From Aplectana chamaeleonis (lineage: Eukaryota > Nematoda > Chromadorea > Rhabditida > Cosmocercidae), in contig JAPDOI010001389.1 of assembly GCA_029168955.1 (NCBI GenBank), positions 1 to 64,000 on the forward strand: 64,000 nt of DNA. The letters run 5' to 3'. Each line of letters begins with the position of its first letter. Positions within the stretch are counted from its first letter, which is position 1. Below the pieces are notes generated by a model. The model was given only the letters and a program-made list of their open reading frames with translations, was not told where the DNA came from and did no database searches. A program made the position numbers and the translations under genes. Below are positions 23,980-35,409 of this stretch, in pieces.

Positions 23980-24330
23980 TTTTTATAATTTTTAGTTGAC
24001 TCTCTGTTGCATGTTTTTGTGGGGGGATATGTCCTTTTTCACCTCTAAAACGGGTTTTTTTGTGGTGAGAAGGTCGCTTTTGGAGACAGTTGCGCCTCCG
24101 TGGCAATGTTTCGTTACACGCTGTTCGTGCATTTGCTTCCATGTTTGATTACCCATGTCTGAGGTAAATTTTTTTACTCGAGGTTGTACTCGTTTGTACG
24201 TGAACTGTATGGTGGCCTTCGTTCGTGGATAATCTGTGCTTGAACTGTATGTTGGCCTTCCTTCGTGTGGGAAGAAGCTTTCCATCGCAAAAAGTATTCG
24301 AAGTGCTATTGCTACCAATTTATACAGTTT
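23980..24330. other. Gene-free, with a short direct repeat
   Basis: GAACTGTATGGTGGCCTTCG near 24201 is repeated as GAACTGTATGTTGGCCTTCC near 24242. Nothing else is seen. Confidence 0.4.
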
Positions 24331-24332
24331 TT

Positions 24333-24620
24333 TAGGGTTTCCGCTTCGACCTCCCAATCACATCTGCCCGGTATCGGGGACGGTACAGCAGTTCCTCAAT
24401 CAAGCTCCTCTGCACTTCCACCATCCCAATCGGCCTCCAGTCCGCACTCGATTCTTACCTCTACGTCATATCACAGGTGAGCCTTTTCAGGTCAGTCGAG
24501 TCTATCATTCGTGAACCGCATTAGTTCGGAGGTGTTACGTAGATCTTCGAGTCGAATAACGGGGAGGTTACTCGATGGGATCAAGGCAATTCCTAGAGAT
24601 CGGACAATTTTTTTTTCCGT
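24333..24620 (+). pseudogene. Ser/Pro-rich exon-like segment with an internal stop
   Basis: After an acceptor-like ACAGTTTTTTAG the frame reads [38 protein letters not shown] and TSTSYHR. It then meets TGA and, in the same frame, continues with [20 protein letters not shown] and LLDGIKAIPRDRT. Codon choice looks protein-coding on both sides of the TGA, and an intron of 14 bases is impossible, so a CGA-to-TGA lesion is the simplest reading. The segment runs into a repeat C piece. Family unknown. Confidence 0.4.
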
Positions 24621-24639
24621 TTTCTATATAAAAAAATTG

Positions 24640-24870
24640 TCTGGATTTTGCTCAAAACTTGTATGTCGGGATCTGTCTTGGTGCAAAACACAAATTTTAG
24701 GTCATCTTCCAAAAACGCCTCGACCTTGGGTTTAAAACCTCCTACCGTGGGCAGGTTTTCGCGCTAAAATACGACTTTTGATGACGCTCAGTTCCCTGGA
24801 GGCTATATGAGTTGCTTAACAGGAATCCGAGGATCGTGCATCGATTTTCGGTAGATAACGGTAGAACACG
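24640..24870 (+). repeat. Repeat C, partial copy
   Basis: TGGATTTTGCTCAAAACTTG, CTACCGTGGGCAGG and GGTAGATAACGGTAG resemble landmarks of the copies at 3000 and 48270. Confidence 0.4.
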
Positions 24871-25099
24871 GGAGTATACGATACTTCGATCGAAATCTCG
24901 ATTCGCGACCCCAGATTCGTGTTCACGACAGCAATTCACTTCCACGAAAACTTTGAACCGAATCCGAACCTTCTCTCTTAACACTAGGCATTGCCTGATG
25001 TGACAGCATGGTGGCGTATGCGATTGCCTCCAATACAACATAAGTGACTTTTCATTCGAAAAATAAGATTTTAATTGGGAATCATGTTTTACTGTGTTT

Positions 25100-25360
25100 C
25101 TCGGGTCCGAATTCCGGTCCGCAATTGGGTCTCGACACGCTTCGCGGCCGCTCGCTCCCGAGTCGGGCCCTTCTCTCCAGCGCCGCAGCCTCCGATCTTA
25201 TAACTCCGGGTACGTTTTAGATACTGTAAATTAATAAGAATTAAGAGAACTCAATAAAAAGCCACCTCGAGCTGCTTCGGAGCTCGAAGCTCAACCCACT
25301 CAAGCGCGTACGGCCGCAAAGCGTCTCCGAGACGCAATTGCGGACTGAATTTGGCTTTGA
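25100..25360. repeat. Foldback repeat D, copy 2
   Basis: TCCGGTCCGCAATTGGGTCT and CGACACGCTTCGCGGCCGCT at the left pair with the inverse of CGGCCGCAAAGCG and GAGACGCAATTGCGGACTG at the right. The arms are better preserved than in the copy at 60-335. Confidence 0.75.
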
Positions 25361-25369
25361 AAAGCGCAG

Positions 25370-26270
25370 TACATGGCGTTATTTCTGTGTTTTGCAGATT
25401 ACACGGGTAGGAATAGTTGAAAAGCGGCTACAGGAGGAGTAAGGATCTGAGTTTTCCTCAAAAAGTATTCTGAAGGCATGTGGTTCTCGGCTTTGGACCT
25501 GAATCAAGTGTACCCAGGCGGAGTTCAGCACACTGCGCGTAGAATTATCTGTGAAGAGATCGTGCCGGACGCTCAAGCATCATCTTGGGGTTGTGCATTT
25601 CTCAGGGAAGCGCATTTAATTGCCTCCCTGAAGGTGGTCCAGATGATTCTGATGATGTCGTGGAAGGATTCCTCATAACGTGTGTCCCTACTGAAGTAAC
25701 TCCAGTCTTTAGAAATCATTAGGGCTTACGTTCTTTCGTGAAAATGGGTTATTAAGGGTCCAGCCATCAGGCCGCCTTGCCGGCCCTTTTGAAAACCTGG
25801 TTAAGGAATTATTTTGTTGAATTGGGGAAGGGGGTGTGGAGGCGTAGTTCTTGTAAAAGCTCGTTCCAGTAACAACGTTTGGACGAAGAGGGGTTCGGCA
25901 GCGAATTTTTCAGACGTTCCTTTGTTTCAAAGGGGTCCCGTTTGAACTGGATACGATTTTATAAGAAGGTTCGCGACGTGTTACTAAGATGTCTTCCGCT
26001 TATTCCATGCGATGTTCCTAACATGTCTTCCGCTTATTCCATGATGATCAGCGAGGGGGTTATAAGTTTTATTCTACTCTCCGAAGATCTTTTGTTGAGG
26101 GAAGGTGGTGTGTAGGAGGGGTCGTGAGTGGTTTCCATTCCCGCTGGAAGCGTTGTTCATTGTTTCGAGGTCCCGTTTCATGGTGGTGGGTGGATGCGAG
26201 AGGGGTCGCAACAGTTTTCTAGTTTTTGACGATACTTTTTGGTGAGACTAGGTCGTTCAAAATGGCGCAC
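25370..26270. other. Gene-free stretch
   Basis: No supported exon. TGTCTTCCGCTTATTCCATG is directly repeated within 40 bp near 25990-26042 (a short tandem duplication). Confidence 0.4.
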
Positions 26271-26276
26271 CCAGTG

Positions 26277-26800
26277 TCAAGCGGGGCGCTGAATAATTTT
26301 CCGAGGTCGGAGCGACACCCGGCACCAAAATTATTTCTCAAAATCAGAAATTTCTGCGATCCGCCCCGAGGCGCGATTTCTGTACATTTTATATTTGATT
26401 ACTAAAGCTTTCACACTCTGGGAATTCGTTCAGTAGTCGGGCTCAAGCGTCTGAAACAGGGCCAAGCGGGTCGTTGCGTAGTTTTTCACAATCGGAGAGA
26501 CTTCCCACCTTCAGTATTTATTTTCCAAAATTTTCGCGATCCTCTCCCCTTCGAGGCGCAACTTCTGGGCACTCTATATTTGATTACTAAAACTTTCATA
26601 CGCCAAAAATATGTTAAGTAGTCGGGCTCGAGCGTCTAAAACCTAAGCAATGTTTTGATCCCTCTCTTTGGTGACCAAAAATATCGAAAGTTTAAGGGAT
26701 ATCTTCACCAAATTTTCATTTTGGACCGAGATCGCCACGATCATCATCTAAAATTTTCACTTTCACAAGGAAGTTTTCATGATCCCCTCGCCATCCGTAG
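26277..26800 (+). repeat. Repeat B, tandem pair of about 185-bp units plus a partial unit
   Basis: Unit 1 (26277-26463) and unit 2 (26463-26650) share TTGATTACTAAA, TAGTCGGGCTC, AGCGTCTAAA and CGATCC blocks at the same offsets. The sequence then continues into the CCCTCTCTTTGGTGACCAAA segment also found at 12660 and 27078. Confidence 0.65.
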
Positions 26801-27039
26801 AGAAATTACACAACTGGCAATTGGCCCAGCCAACAGTAATCGTTAACCAACCTTTAAATCGCCAAATTTAGATTCAGACTACTTTAAAAAATACTCAAAA
26901 GGTGCCTTATTTTATTAAATAACCGTTGTTTTCATTTTCCAATCACTTCCAAAAGTTTTCTTCCTGATCTGACATTTCCGCATTCCCCCTAACCTTCATT
27001 TTTGCCACCCCCCACTCCCCGTTGCGAAAGAAATATCGT

Positions 27040-27200
27040 AAACCCGTTGACCCTGCTCCGAAACCGGAGCAATGCTACGATCCTTTCCTTTGGCGAACAA
27101 AAACACATCGAATTTCGGGATATCTTCCCCAATTTTTCATTTTGGTCCAATGTTTTTGCGGTTCCCCGTTTTGAAATCTTTTGTACCATCTTCATGAGAC
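27040..27200 (+). repeat. Repeat B, partial copy
   Basis: GAGCAATGCTACGATCCTTT, CCTTTGGCGAACAAAAACA and GGGATATCTTCCCCAATTTT match 12645-12720 and 26650-26720 in order. Confidence 0.6.
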
Positions 27201-27209
27201 TATATAGAG

Positions 27210-28200
27210 ACTCTATTGCATGCAATGGCTTTTCTGAGAGACACACGACCCATTTATCATGTTTGAGAGTCCGACACGACCCCACTGCAGATCCCTACGC
27301 TCAGTGTGTTAAACTACGAAGTACACTTGATTACGGTTTAAAGTAGAGAAACACATGACTTCAGAACACTTTTTGGGAGGACTCTGATCCCCAATCCTCC
27401 TAAATCCGGTTTTCAAAAAAATGGCACTAACAGAAAGAAGATTACGATTCTTACCCGTGTAATCTGGAAAAGACAGACAAAATCAGTTTACGAATATTTT
27501 GACCCATCAGTGGGGCACCTCATCCTACATTTTTTCGCTATTCTCTCACAAAGGGCTTTTTTAAGAAACCCCATCTGCTGTGTTCCTTGTCTAGAAGAGA
27601 ACTGCTGTGTTCCTTGTCCAGAAGAGAAATAGGAGGCTAACTAGAAGAGAAGGGTTGCGGTGAATGTGATGACAAAATCGACAACTGGGTACGAAGCTTT
27701 TGCGCCGTGAGAATCTATTTATTTTCTGTCCTAATGATCATGTTCAAAGCAGGGTTTGCAAGAAGGCCGCAATCAGGTTTGTAACATGCGTGTATAGCTT
27801 GGGTAGTTTCCATGAGAGCTGTCGCAGAGAAACAGTTTTAAATCCGCCGCAAAATGCCTGTGATACCGAACTCGCCGGTAAACCGGAGAGTCTAGATGAG
27901 GGATTAGAAATTCTTTTGACTAAACGATGGAAACACGAGAAGTTACTCCATTGCAATCTCTGTTCTCCAATTTGAACAAATTGAATTATTAAGTCCGTGC
28001 TCTATTCGGATAAATGTGTAAAAATTGTGTAGTTTTATGCACTTATAGTTTGTTGGGTCGAATCATCCTGTTCAATACAGCTTCCACAATCTTTAACCTT
28101 TCAAACTATCGTCAAGAGTGGCCATGAGCGGTTATAAGAGTATTTCACCAAAAACTTTTAGTGAATTTGGTGTAATTTTATGGGTGCGCTTTTATAGTAT
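27210..28200. other. No supported gene
   Basis: The plus frame at 27700-27975 includes PPQNACDTELAGKPESLDEG and could be an exon, but it has no clear splice sites or homology. TGCTGTGTTCCTTGTC is tandemly repeated near 27577-27620. Confidence 0.3.
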
Positions 28201-28204
28201 CTCC

Positions 28205-29100
28205 ATGTCATCCAGCGATGAAGAAGCTATTTGTCCTTGCCCCATTTCAATGGGTAATCCAGCAGAAGGCGTGCTCCAGCGGGTTCGGCAAAGAGAGTGA
28301 GATGTGGAAGCACGAAGATCGAGAGAGGCTGATAATAGATGCTGATCGTCTAGTATGCTGAATTCGTCCCATCCTTTATGTAGTTTAGGTTCTGCCTATT
28401 ACTTGACCTTGAATTGTCTGGGTCACGATGCCAAACCACCGGCTGGTGCACCTGTGGAGCATGTGCCATATTACCTGCAGTACACGAAAATGTGTGCTGC
28501 CTTAAAATGACGAGGAACGATATAGGACAGGGTAGAAGGGCTCATGAGTCCGTCGTCAAGAGCTTCCTTGAGAAACTGAGGGAGGTTGACGGTCATTGTC
28601 CAACATCACGACTTGCATAAAGTCGCCCTGGACCGTGTTGTAGGCGTCTCAACATTATAATTCTGTCGTTTCCACCTACCCATATCACACTCCAAAAAAT
28701 TAAGGTGGTGTCGATTTGGGTGAAAAATCGACGGTTCGAGTCAAGGAGAAAGAACCGCGGTACCAGAGTTGAAGAGAGGACACTGGATGAAAATAAGCAA
28801 GTTTCAAGAGATTCAATGACATTTATGTGTTTAATCTGTCAGTAAGTCTGATACTCAGGGTGTATCGTTACTACGCCTATCGTTCTTTTGTCTTATGGGC
28901 TTACGGTACCACTGGACTTGGGAACCGATTTGAGCTGCCGGCCTGTGTTAGAGAGGCAATAATGGCAGCTTACCCTTCCCAGGGGGAGTATGTCGGCTTC
29001 CGGGTGAAGTTCATTCCGTTTTGCTGCTGCATTTATGATATCACTTTAGGGCGCAAGCAGTCGGAACGACGGGGAGGAGTGGCGGCAGTCCCCATTTTAA
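28205..29100 (+). CDS. P2RX7-like cysteine-rich zinc ('ballast') domain protein, possibly damaged
   Basis: The ATG at 28205 gives MSSSDEEAICPCP, a serine/acidic start typical of these proteins. After a TTTAG acceptor at 28388, exon 2 carries WCTCGACAILPAVHENVCC, the WCxCGxC...CC zinc-binding signature of the P2X7 receptor C-terminal domain family. Near 28590 the frame shifts by one to VIVQHHDLHKVALDRVVGVS, the family's C-I-x-H-x-D-F-like block. Exon 28859-29003 (acceptor GATACTCAG, donor CGG/GTGAAG) reads VYRYYAYRSFVLWAYG and GNRFELPACVREAI, ending EYVGFR, the domain's most conserved block. The acceptor ATCACTTTAG leads to a short last exon ending TAA at 29098-29100. In vertebrates this domain caps P2X7 channels; in invertebrates it occurs alone or with other domains, function unclear. 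An in-frame TGA (28298) and the 28590 frame change mean either unseen introns or decay. It is convergent with the transposase at 29371-31816. Confidence 0.65.
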
Positions 29101-29370
29101 GATTTCCACACATCAGTTTGAGTGATGAAGAAATAAACTTTGCTTTGGCCAAATGTCAGGCAAATATTTATTCAAACCGTAAACTAAAGTTCTTGTTGGT
29201 ACGTATCCTCGGTCCCCATGCTTTCCAACACGAACTGGAGGTATTTCCAACGTCCAGGGTCCCGTTCTGCAACTGACTATAAGGCCGTCGCAGAGTATCG
29301 ATTGCACTCTCGTGTCGCCACAGATCGTATGCTTTACCACCTGCATAGACTTCCTTGTAAAGTACTTTCT

Positions 29371-31816
29371 TTACACGTCAGCAATCTTCACCACTTTCCG
29401 TTCTCCACTCAGTTCCGCCATGCGAAGCGTGTTTATGTGCATCGTGCTCATTTTCACATAGAGCGGGTAGGTGTTGATGGGGCTGGAAATGTGGTAAGAT
29501 TAGCAATTCTTCTACTTTTGAAAAGAAATGCATTACCGTCTTTGAACTCACTAGAAAATTTCTTTTCTGCAGTGGATGCGATCTATTGCACTCTTCGCCT
29601 CGCAAACTGGCGTCCCTCCAAAGAGACTGACTTTCGTCAAGTCCCGTTGAAAGGACTTATTTAGTACGACATGGCGGAATATTTCGTAGGCGGGGCTTTT
29701 GGGAAGTAGATGTTCCCGTTCTCTCTCGTCCAAAGGAGCATGGCTGCAGGTATTGTACGGTCTCGTGGTATCATTCTGCGAACAAAGTCTTGATTAATAC
29801 CTAACAACGTTGTCAAAAAAGATCACCTAAGACCATCTGTGGACGTTTTTTACGTGCATAAGGCACGTGTTCATAATGGGCAGCACTTCTAGTCCCACGG
29901 GAGCCGCACCGGCGATAGCGTGCCACAATTGCGGCTTTACACCCAGGCTCCTACTCGGATACAGTCCTTCTCTTCGCTAACCTGCAATAAGGACTAGAAC
30001 CATGCATTGTGTTGACCATATAGCTGAATGTACGATCCTACCTTGACCACTTCGCTCCCCATCCATTTCACTATGTGCCACGCGTCATAGCAGTGGCGTA
30101 CCGGTCCGATCTCATCCTTCATGCTCCGCAGAAGGGGCCCAAAAGAGCGGTTACGGTCTGTTGTCAGTGTCGCCGCCTTCAAGCCAGATTGAAGAAGCCT
30201 ACGTAGAAGCCTCCGTAGACCCTCCAACTCCATTCTCGAGCTTATGTTCTCTGAACCAATTTCTGACCTACTTCAACCGGGTCCGATTATTTTTAGACTG
30301 GTTCACCGGTTTCCGACCATTGGAGCGTTTCGCAGTGTAGGACTAACTTGGTCCTGGCATCCGCCATTACCACTCTTCCTATAAAGGCAGTAACGACTGC
30401 CAGTACTTGCTCCTGGTGGAACAGGTAAACATGCTCTACTGTCGGTTTAGCCCAGACGAAAATCTCCCAAAAGAAAACGCGCGAGAAGAGCGCTAGTTTG
30501 AAAACTCGAACCCAGCGTGCCAGCTCCTTAAATCCCAGCTTTTTCAATGCACCAGCTGGCTTATCACATTACAAATCACCACGTAACGAAGGCCCATTGT
30601 TAGGGCTGCAATTGCGGTGGTTACGTTTCCTTAAAGGTTCGTTCCTTCGTGTGCTGCACTGTTTGCTCCTGACTTTCCCATCGACCGACGGAATGTCTGC
30701 GGAGCGATCAGCGCTCACAAAGGTACTTCACCACCGCAGCTGTCCCGACGCCTTGCTGTCAGCTGTGTGGCAACAATTTTGTGTCCACATTCCGGACAGT
30801 ATTTAAATACCTTCATAAGTAAATCTTCTTTCGCAAGGAAATACTTATCAAGCTCCCTTTCGTTGGTGGCTTTGAGCTGGGGCTGAGACGACTCCGAATC
30901 TTCATCTTCCGATGGTAAATGCAAACAATCCAGGCAATTATCTGTTCTGGTTGATAAGTGTTGCTGTTAAACTTTTACCCATTCGTCCGGCATGCGAGTC
31001 TCATCTCCTTCATCATCTATCTCTGTCGTCTCTACGGCTTGGTCCATGTGGGTCGCCTCTCCATCGTGATCATCAGGGGTCGGGCAAGTAGGAATATCTG
31101 CGCTGAAGTCCTCGGTGATCTCTCGATGCTCCCCGAACTCCACTCTGTTGCCGAATTCTTCCACTTCCAAGGTTCGCGCAGCCGATTAAGGGTGACCCTT
31201 TTACGACCTCAGCCTAAATCATTCTGTTTTCAAGGGCTTGTGATGAAACAGCGAATGTTTTATAGCGATCACCATCTCAACGTCTTCCGACCACAGAGCG
31301 CGAAATAGCTTCGGTGAGGAAGGACCATAAATCCCGCGAATTCACCATCATTCCATTCCGAAAAAATTCTTTGATTTCTCAACGTGTGAAAATATAGTAA
31401 TTTTGAACCAGAGAGTCGTACTTCTGCATCGATTTTTGCGTTAAGAAACATCACTAGATCTTCTGGAATATCGCTATGGATGACGTACCATCGCCTTCAT
31501 CTGTTCTGCTACATTGTATGCCTCTCATGGCCATTTCCGCTCTGATGTACTGAGACTGTTTATATAAATTTTAGAGATATTACCCAACGTCTGGGGAGCC
31601 AGCAATACTCACTGCCTCGACGTAGTGTATGTTGCACAAATGTTGGTGGAATCGAGGTGCTCTCTCCGCCAAAAGTTGTCTAAATGACTCTTCAGTAATG
31701 ACCCTAAACTCTCTAAGGCACACCAGGAGAATCGCATTGCTGTTGGCAGTCCTCGAACACCTGCGGTAGTCCTCTGCTTTGCGAGCGCACACTTTGCATG
31801 AGTACTGCTGAACCAT
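29371..31816 (-). pseudogene. Spliced DDE transposase, THAP-like N-terminus, Kolobok-like (inferred), decayed
   Basis: Minus-strand exons by eye. Ex1 31816-31613 has CKVCARK and LCNIHYVEA, a THAP-like zinc finger, and ends GCA/GTGAGT. Ex2 31555-31489 has SQYIRAEMAMRGIQC and ends G/GTACGT. Ex3 starts at 31462 with EDLVMFLNAKIDAE, in phase. An acidic exon lies at about 31175-30979. About 30940-30750 has KYCPECGHKI. 30547-30299 has RVVMADARTKLVLHCE. 30250-30042 has LTTDRNRSFGP and HCYDAWHIVKW and ends AAG/GTAGGA. 29981-29827 has PQLWHAIAGAA and MNTCLMHVKNVHRWS. 29775-29552 has KSPAYEIFRHVVLNKSFQRD and DRIHCRKEIF. 29482-29371 has YPINTYPLYVKMSTM and NTLRMAELSGERKVV, then TAA. TDR and D-x2-H followed by a Glu-bearing block fit a DDE catalytic domain with the C/D(2)H signature. 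Lesions: a TAG beside the donor at 29827, a frameshift near 29945, and frame changes at 30760-30560. Confidence 0.75.
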
Positions 31817-31839
31817 TCTTGTTGCTCTGGAATCATATG

Positions 31840-32440
31840 TTTCAGTACCTCAAATTTAACGGTTACTGGAAAAGTATTGGAATATGATAAAACGCCCTCA
31901 CTTCAACCATACGAGCTACCCAAGCTGCCTTGTGGCAATTTTCTTCCATGTTCAAGATCCTAGAAGATTCTCTAAACCAATGATAAATTGAAACATGCTC
32001 AAAGGCAGCATACACGCTCGCGAAAGCAGTTCAGCTAGGGACCTCAACTGGAGTCGTACATCTGCTAACAGAGCGTTCACGTCGTCTGAAGTATAAAAAC
32101 GAGCAAAACTGACCGCAAGTGCGTATTATTGAGCCACAAAAACATACAGCCTCCGTTCACTTCCTTTTACAGCCCCGCACCTTGGTGCTTCGATACGGAT
32201 GTTGAATGTGCAGAAATTGCAAGATGGATTATTTGGACGCGCTGGTCAAAATTCTTAGAGCGTTTTCGTTTTTTTTCGGAAACCAACGAAACAGGGTCAG
32301 GTGGGGCGATATGACCGGTACTTCGGGATTGCGCACCCCCAGCGTTTGTTGCTAGTGCGCCCTCTGCAAGGTTCATACTGGCTGAACATACCAGACTACT
32401 GCAATACTTATTGAGTTAAATATTCAATAATGTCCATATC
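31840..32440. other. No supported gene
   Basis: Upstream side of the transposase. An AAAGGCAGCATACACGCTCG segment at about 32002 resembles the terminus at 55112 but points away from the transposase, so it is not its matching end. No TIR for the transposase could be found by eye. Confidence 0.35.
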
Positions 32441-32449
32441 TGAATGATA

Positions 32450-32740
32450 TTTTTGTCCGCAGTAGCGTACAACCGCTGTTGCAGCACGCAGCTCCCGCCC
32501 ACTTATACTCCCTGAACAATACGAGAAAAACACATGGAGCAGTTGAAGTTCGCTTGATGAGTCTCTATAGCGTCGACTCAACACATCCACCACGCGTAGA
32601 TCAAACATCTCGGATCCCGCAGCTCCTAGACAATTCACTTGGATTCAAGGGGCCCGTCGCGGTTATTCGTCGTCCCAGCGAAGTCTCATACGAGCTGCGT
32701 GCTGCAATCTCGGTGGTTCGCGACTGCAGACCGTAATTTA
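32450..32740. repeat. Repeat E-related foldback
   Basis: TTTTGTCCGCAGTAGCGTAC and TTGCAGCACGCAGC at the left face GAGCTGCGTGCTGCAATCTC and TCGCGACTGCAGACCGTAA at the right as inverted relatives, with about 200 bp between. Confidence 0.55.
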
Positions 32741-32744
32741 TTCG

Positions 32745-35035
32745 GATATGGGCAGCACAGGCGGCATAAAATTAAATTCATACTGTTCCTTAGCTCACGT
32801 GTGCGGAGGTCAGACACAGCGAAAAAGCGGATGAAGACGAAGATAGCAGCTTCGCGCGCATTACGCGCGGTCAGTTATGGGAATTACTTGCTTTTTTACG
32901 GAGGGTGACTGAACTTTGCTTCTCCAAAATCCTTTTTTGAAGCACAACTCATCAAATGTATTTTTGTAATCCTCTGCATCTCAATGTGGGTTGAAGAGCT
33001 GGAAAAGTTTTTTTTTTTATTTCGTAAGTCCTGTGCCTCCTTCACATCCACAGAAACCGGCCAGTCGTAGGCCCTCAGCAAAACCACCCACGATCCGCTC
33101 CTTTGAGAAACAACTTCAGGAAACTAATGATCGCCTTCTCGAATTTGTAGATTTGGACCGGAACTGTTTTGATCCCCACCCATTTTTTCATTTTCAGGAA
33201 AACATTCCTACGACCCCCACACCACATGTCGTTTTGAAATTTCACTGCCACGCTTAGCCACACTCTCACCCAGGGTCAGGCGTGCCGTTTCGTAGGTGGT
33301 CAATGGAACTCTGATCCCCTCTGATTGATAAGCAAAATTTTACAATTTTCCGCGATCCTAGCCCAATGTTTGTTATTTTGGGTCGAAATTCTAGCACTCC
33401 CCACACAAAAATTCTTATTTTTCTATAAAGAGTATACTTGCATAGCGTTCTGCGTGCGCAGGACACCACCCCATGCGGCGTGTCACCACTCCCGCAGCGG
33501 AGATGAGTCTGAGTGGACGAGTTGCCCACGCAAAAGACCCACAACATTTCTTAAAGCAGGACTTAGTAAACGCGACGTAACAACTATTAGGGAAAAACGT
33601 TCACATGGAACCTCATTTGCAGCGAATCGGTGGAACACGCGCTCCCTGTGACCGAAGCCCATCGGGCTGTAATCAGAAGTCATCCACGACATCCGCACCG
33701 CTGTGGCTATTTTAGATATGGTTCAGATTCCAGCGGAGTACAGGAGTGGCGAAAGGGTGTTTCTACCACATCGATCGCGTGCTCGATTTGGCAGAAGTGC
33801 ATTTCACCGCGCCGGTAATCGTCGCAGGCCTCATTCAGTGTGCGATCTCGGCGCGAAACGGTAGCACGATAATCAAGAGTAACAATCAAAATTCTCGCAA
33901 ATCGGCTACAACTGTGATCATGCGGTCGCGGCTATCCCCGAAAAGGGCACAAATCACGGCGCCAGAAAAGGCCTTCAACACAGAAAATACTGATAGCTTT
34001 TCGTTCAATCGAAAAAAAAAACCGTGAAATCATAGATTCACCCCTTATGATGTGCAACTTTGGGACGCTCGATTTTAGGGAGCTGTCTCATCAATCTGCT
34101 CACCTTCATACCACGTTTCTTGTTCTTATCCTACCATTATTCGCAAATACAATTTGTATCCTCTCTTTTAGAGTGAAATTTACTCTGCTCAATAACGTGC
34201 GTTAGCGGAGCAAGGAGAGAATCACAAGAGTGTAAGAGAAGGAGTAGCAGCACACGCTCGCACACGCACGCTATGTGCCTGAGTAAATTTAGCTTCGAAA
34301 TAGGGAGTATCCCTTCAAAACTATGTCATATCACAAACCTAAACAATTCTGGGATAAGCCAAATAACAGCGGGAAAACGCAAAAGCAAGGAAAGATGTGT
34401 TGCACTATTTCCCATTTGCCACAACTAATGGAATGGTTGGCGAAAGGTTAAGAAGCAAACAGTGGATTGCAATTTGATGAAAAGAGAAAAATGCAGGCGG
34501 AAGGCATTAGAATCGCTATCATGGCAAAACTTGTCCGCAACGGCAGTGCTGTGGCTGTCAATCTCGTCCACGTCATTGTCGGCCTCTCAAAATAAAACAA
34601 GGCTAAATTACCAGTCTCTGACCGTTTTTCGTTCTTTCTTCAAGATAAGGGTGTTGCGAGGGACCGTACCAGGGCCGAGGACGAGTCCAGGTTTACCTTA
34701 GAGGGGTGCATATTGGACGCTGCGGAGAGGGCAAAGGGGGGTGCCTAAACCAAACAAAAAAAAACGAAGTGCATGTTCTGTCAATTTCAGGAAAAAAATA
34801 ATTCACGCTTTTCTTTTGATTTGTCATATCTTCTTCTTCGTTTTTCGAAAAGAACACTGACAGAAATCAAATTATTGATAGATACGCAGGCTGCGTTCGC
34901 AAAAATTTATAGTCGCTGTCGAGATTTTTTATTAATAACACTATGAAATAAGGATTATTTATAATGTGTTTGATTATTTTGATAAAGAAATCAACACTAC
35001 TCCGTTATCTAGTAGCAAGTAAGGATTGATGTGAT
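32745..35035. other. Gene-free stretch
   Basis: No recognised exon or element end. The segment around 33130-33360 (TTTTGATCCCCACCCATTTT, TTTCCGCGATCCTAGCCC) is reminiscent of repeat B but too diverged to call. Confidence 0.3.
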
Positions 35036-35244
35036 GTCATGTTTCTTTGGTGCAACGTTCATTGATTACACGGGTGGTAACCGATTCGAGGCAAAGAAAC
35101 AAAGATCGCTCAGAAGCGCTATCGTTAACGTTCAAAAAGGAATCAGCGAACTGCTGTATCAATATAGACGCCATGGCGGAGTGGTGAAGCTGGAAAGAAT
35201 GAGACGATCGATAAATAATAACAGTGGATGAAAACGCCAAGGCG

Positions 35245-35408
35245 TTCTGGGTGGCAGTATGAATACTGCAGCGGCGACGCCATGGCGGAGCGGGCGGAGC
35301 CTGACGCGCGTGCCGCGCGGGCGGTGGTCAAGCCATCCATATACAAACGCCACGCCAGCGCGGCATGCGCGTGCCGCGCTGGCGTTGAGTAGTATGAATA
35401 GCGCCTTA
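35245..35408. mobile_element. GC-rich foldback MITE, family F
   Basis: The right end CGCTGGCGTTGAGTAGTATG followed by AATAGCGCCTTA is the inverse of the left end of 8763-9085. The left side CAGTATGAATACTGC and GCCATGGCGGAGCGGGCGGA also occurs, inverted, at 9010-9040. Central CGCGTGCCGCGC blocks are palindromic. Length about 165 bp. Confidence 0.65.
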
Positions 35409-35409
35409 T

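Noticed and set aside
28735..28760. Possible tRNA T-loop (GGTTCGAGTC)
   Set aside because: No matching acceptor stem, D-loop or anticodon arm can be drawn around it.
29218..29664. 148-codon plus frame downstream of the P2RX7-like gene
   Set aside because: It is antisense to the last two transposase exons, which show family motifs and splice sites.
32002..32030. Terminal repeat of the THAP/DDE transposase element
   Set aside because: The AAAGGCAGCATACACGC end points away from the transposase and no inverse partner exists near 27600-28200.
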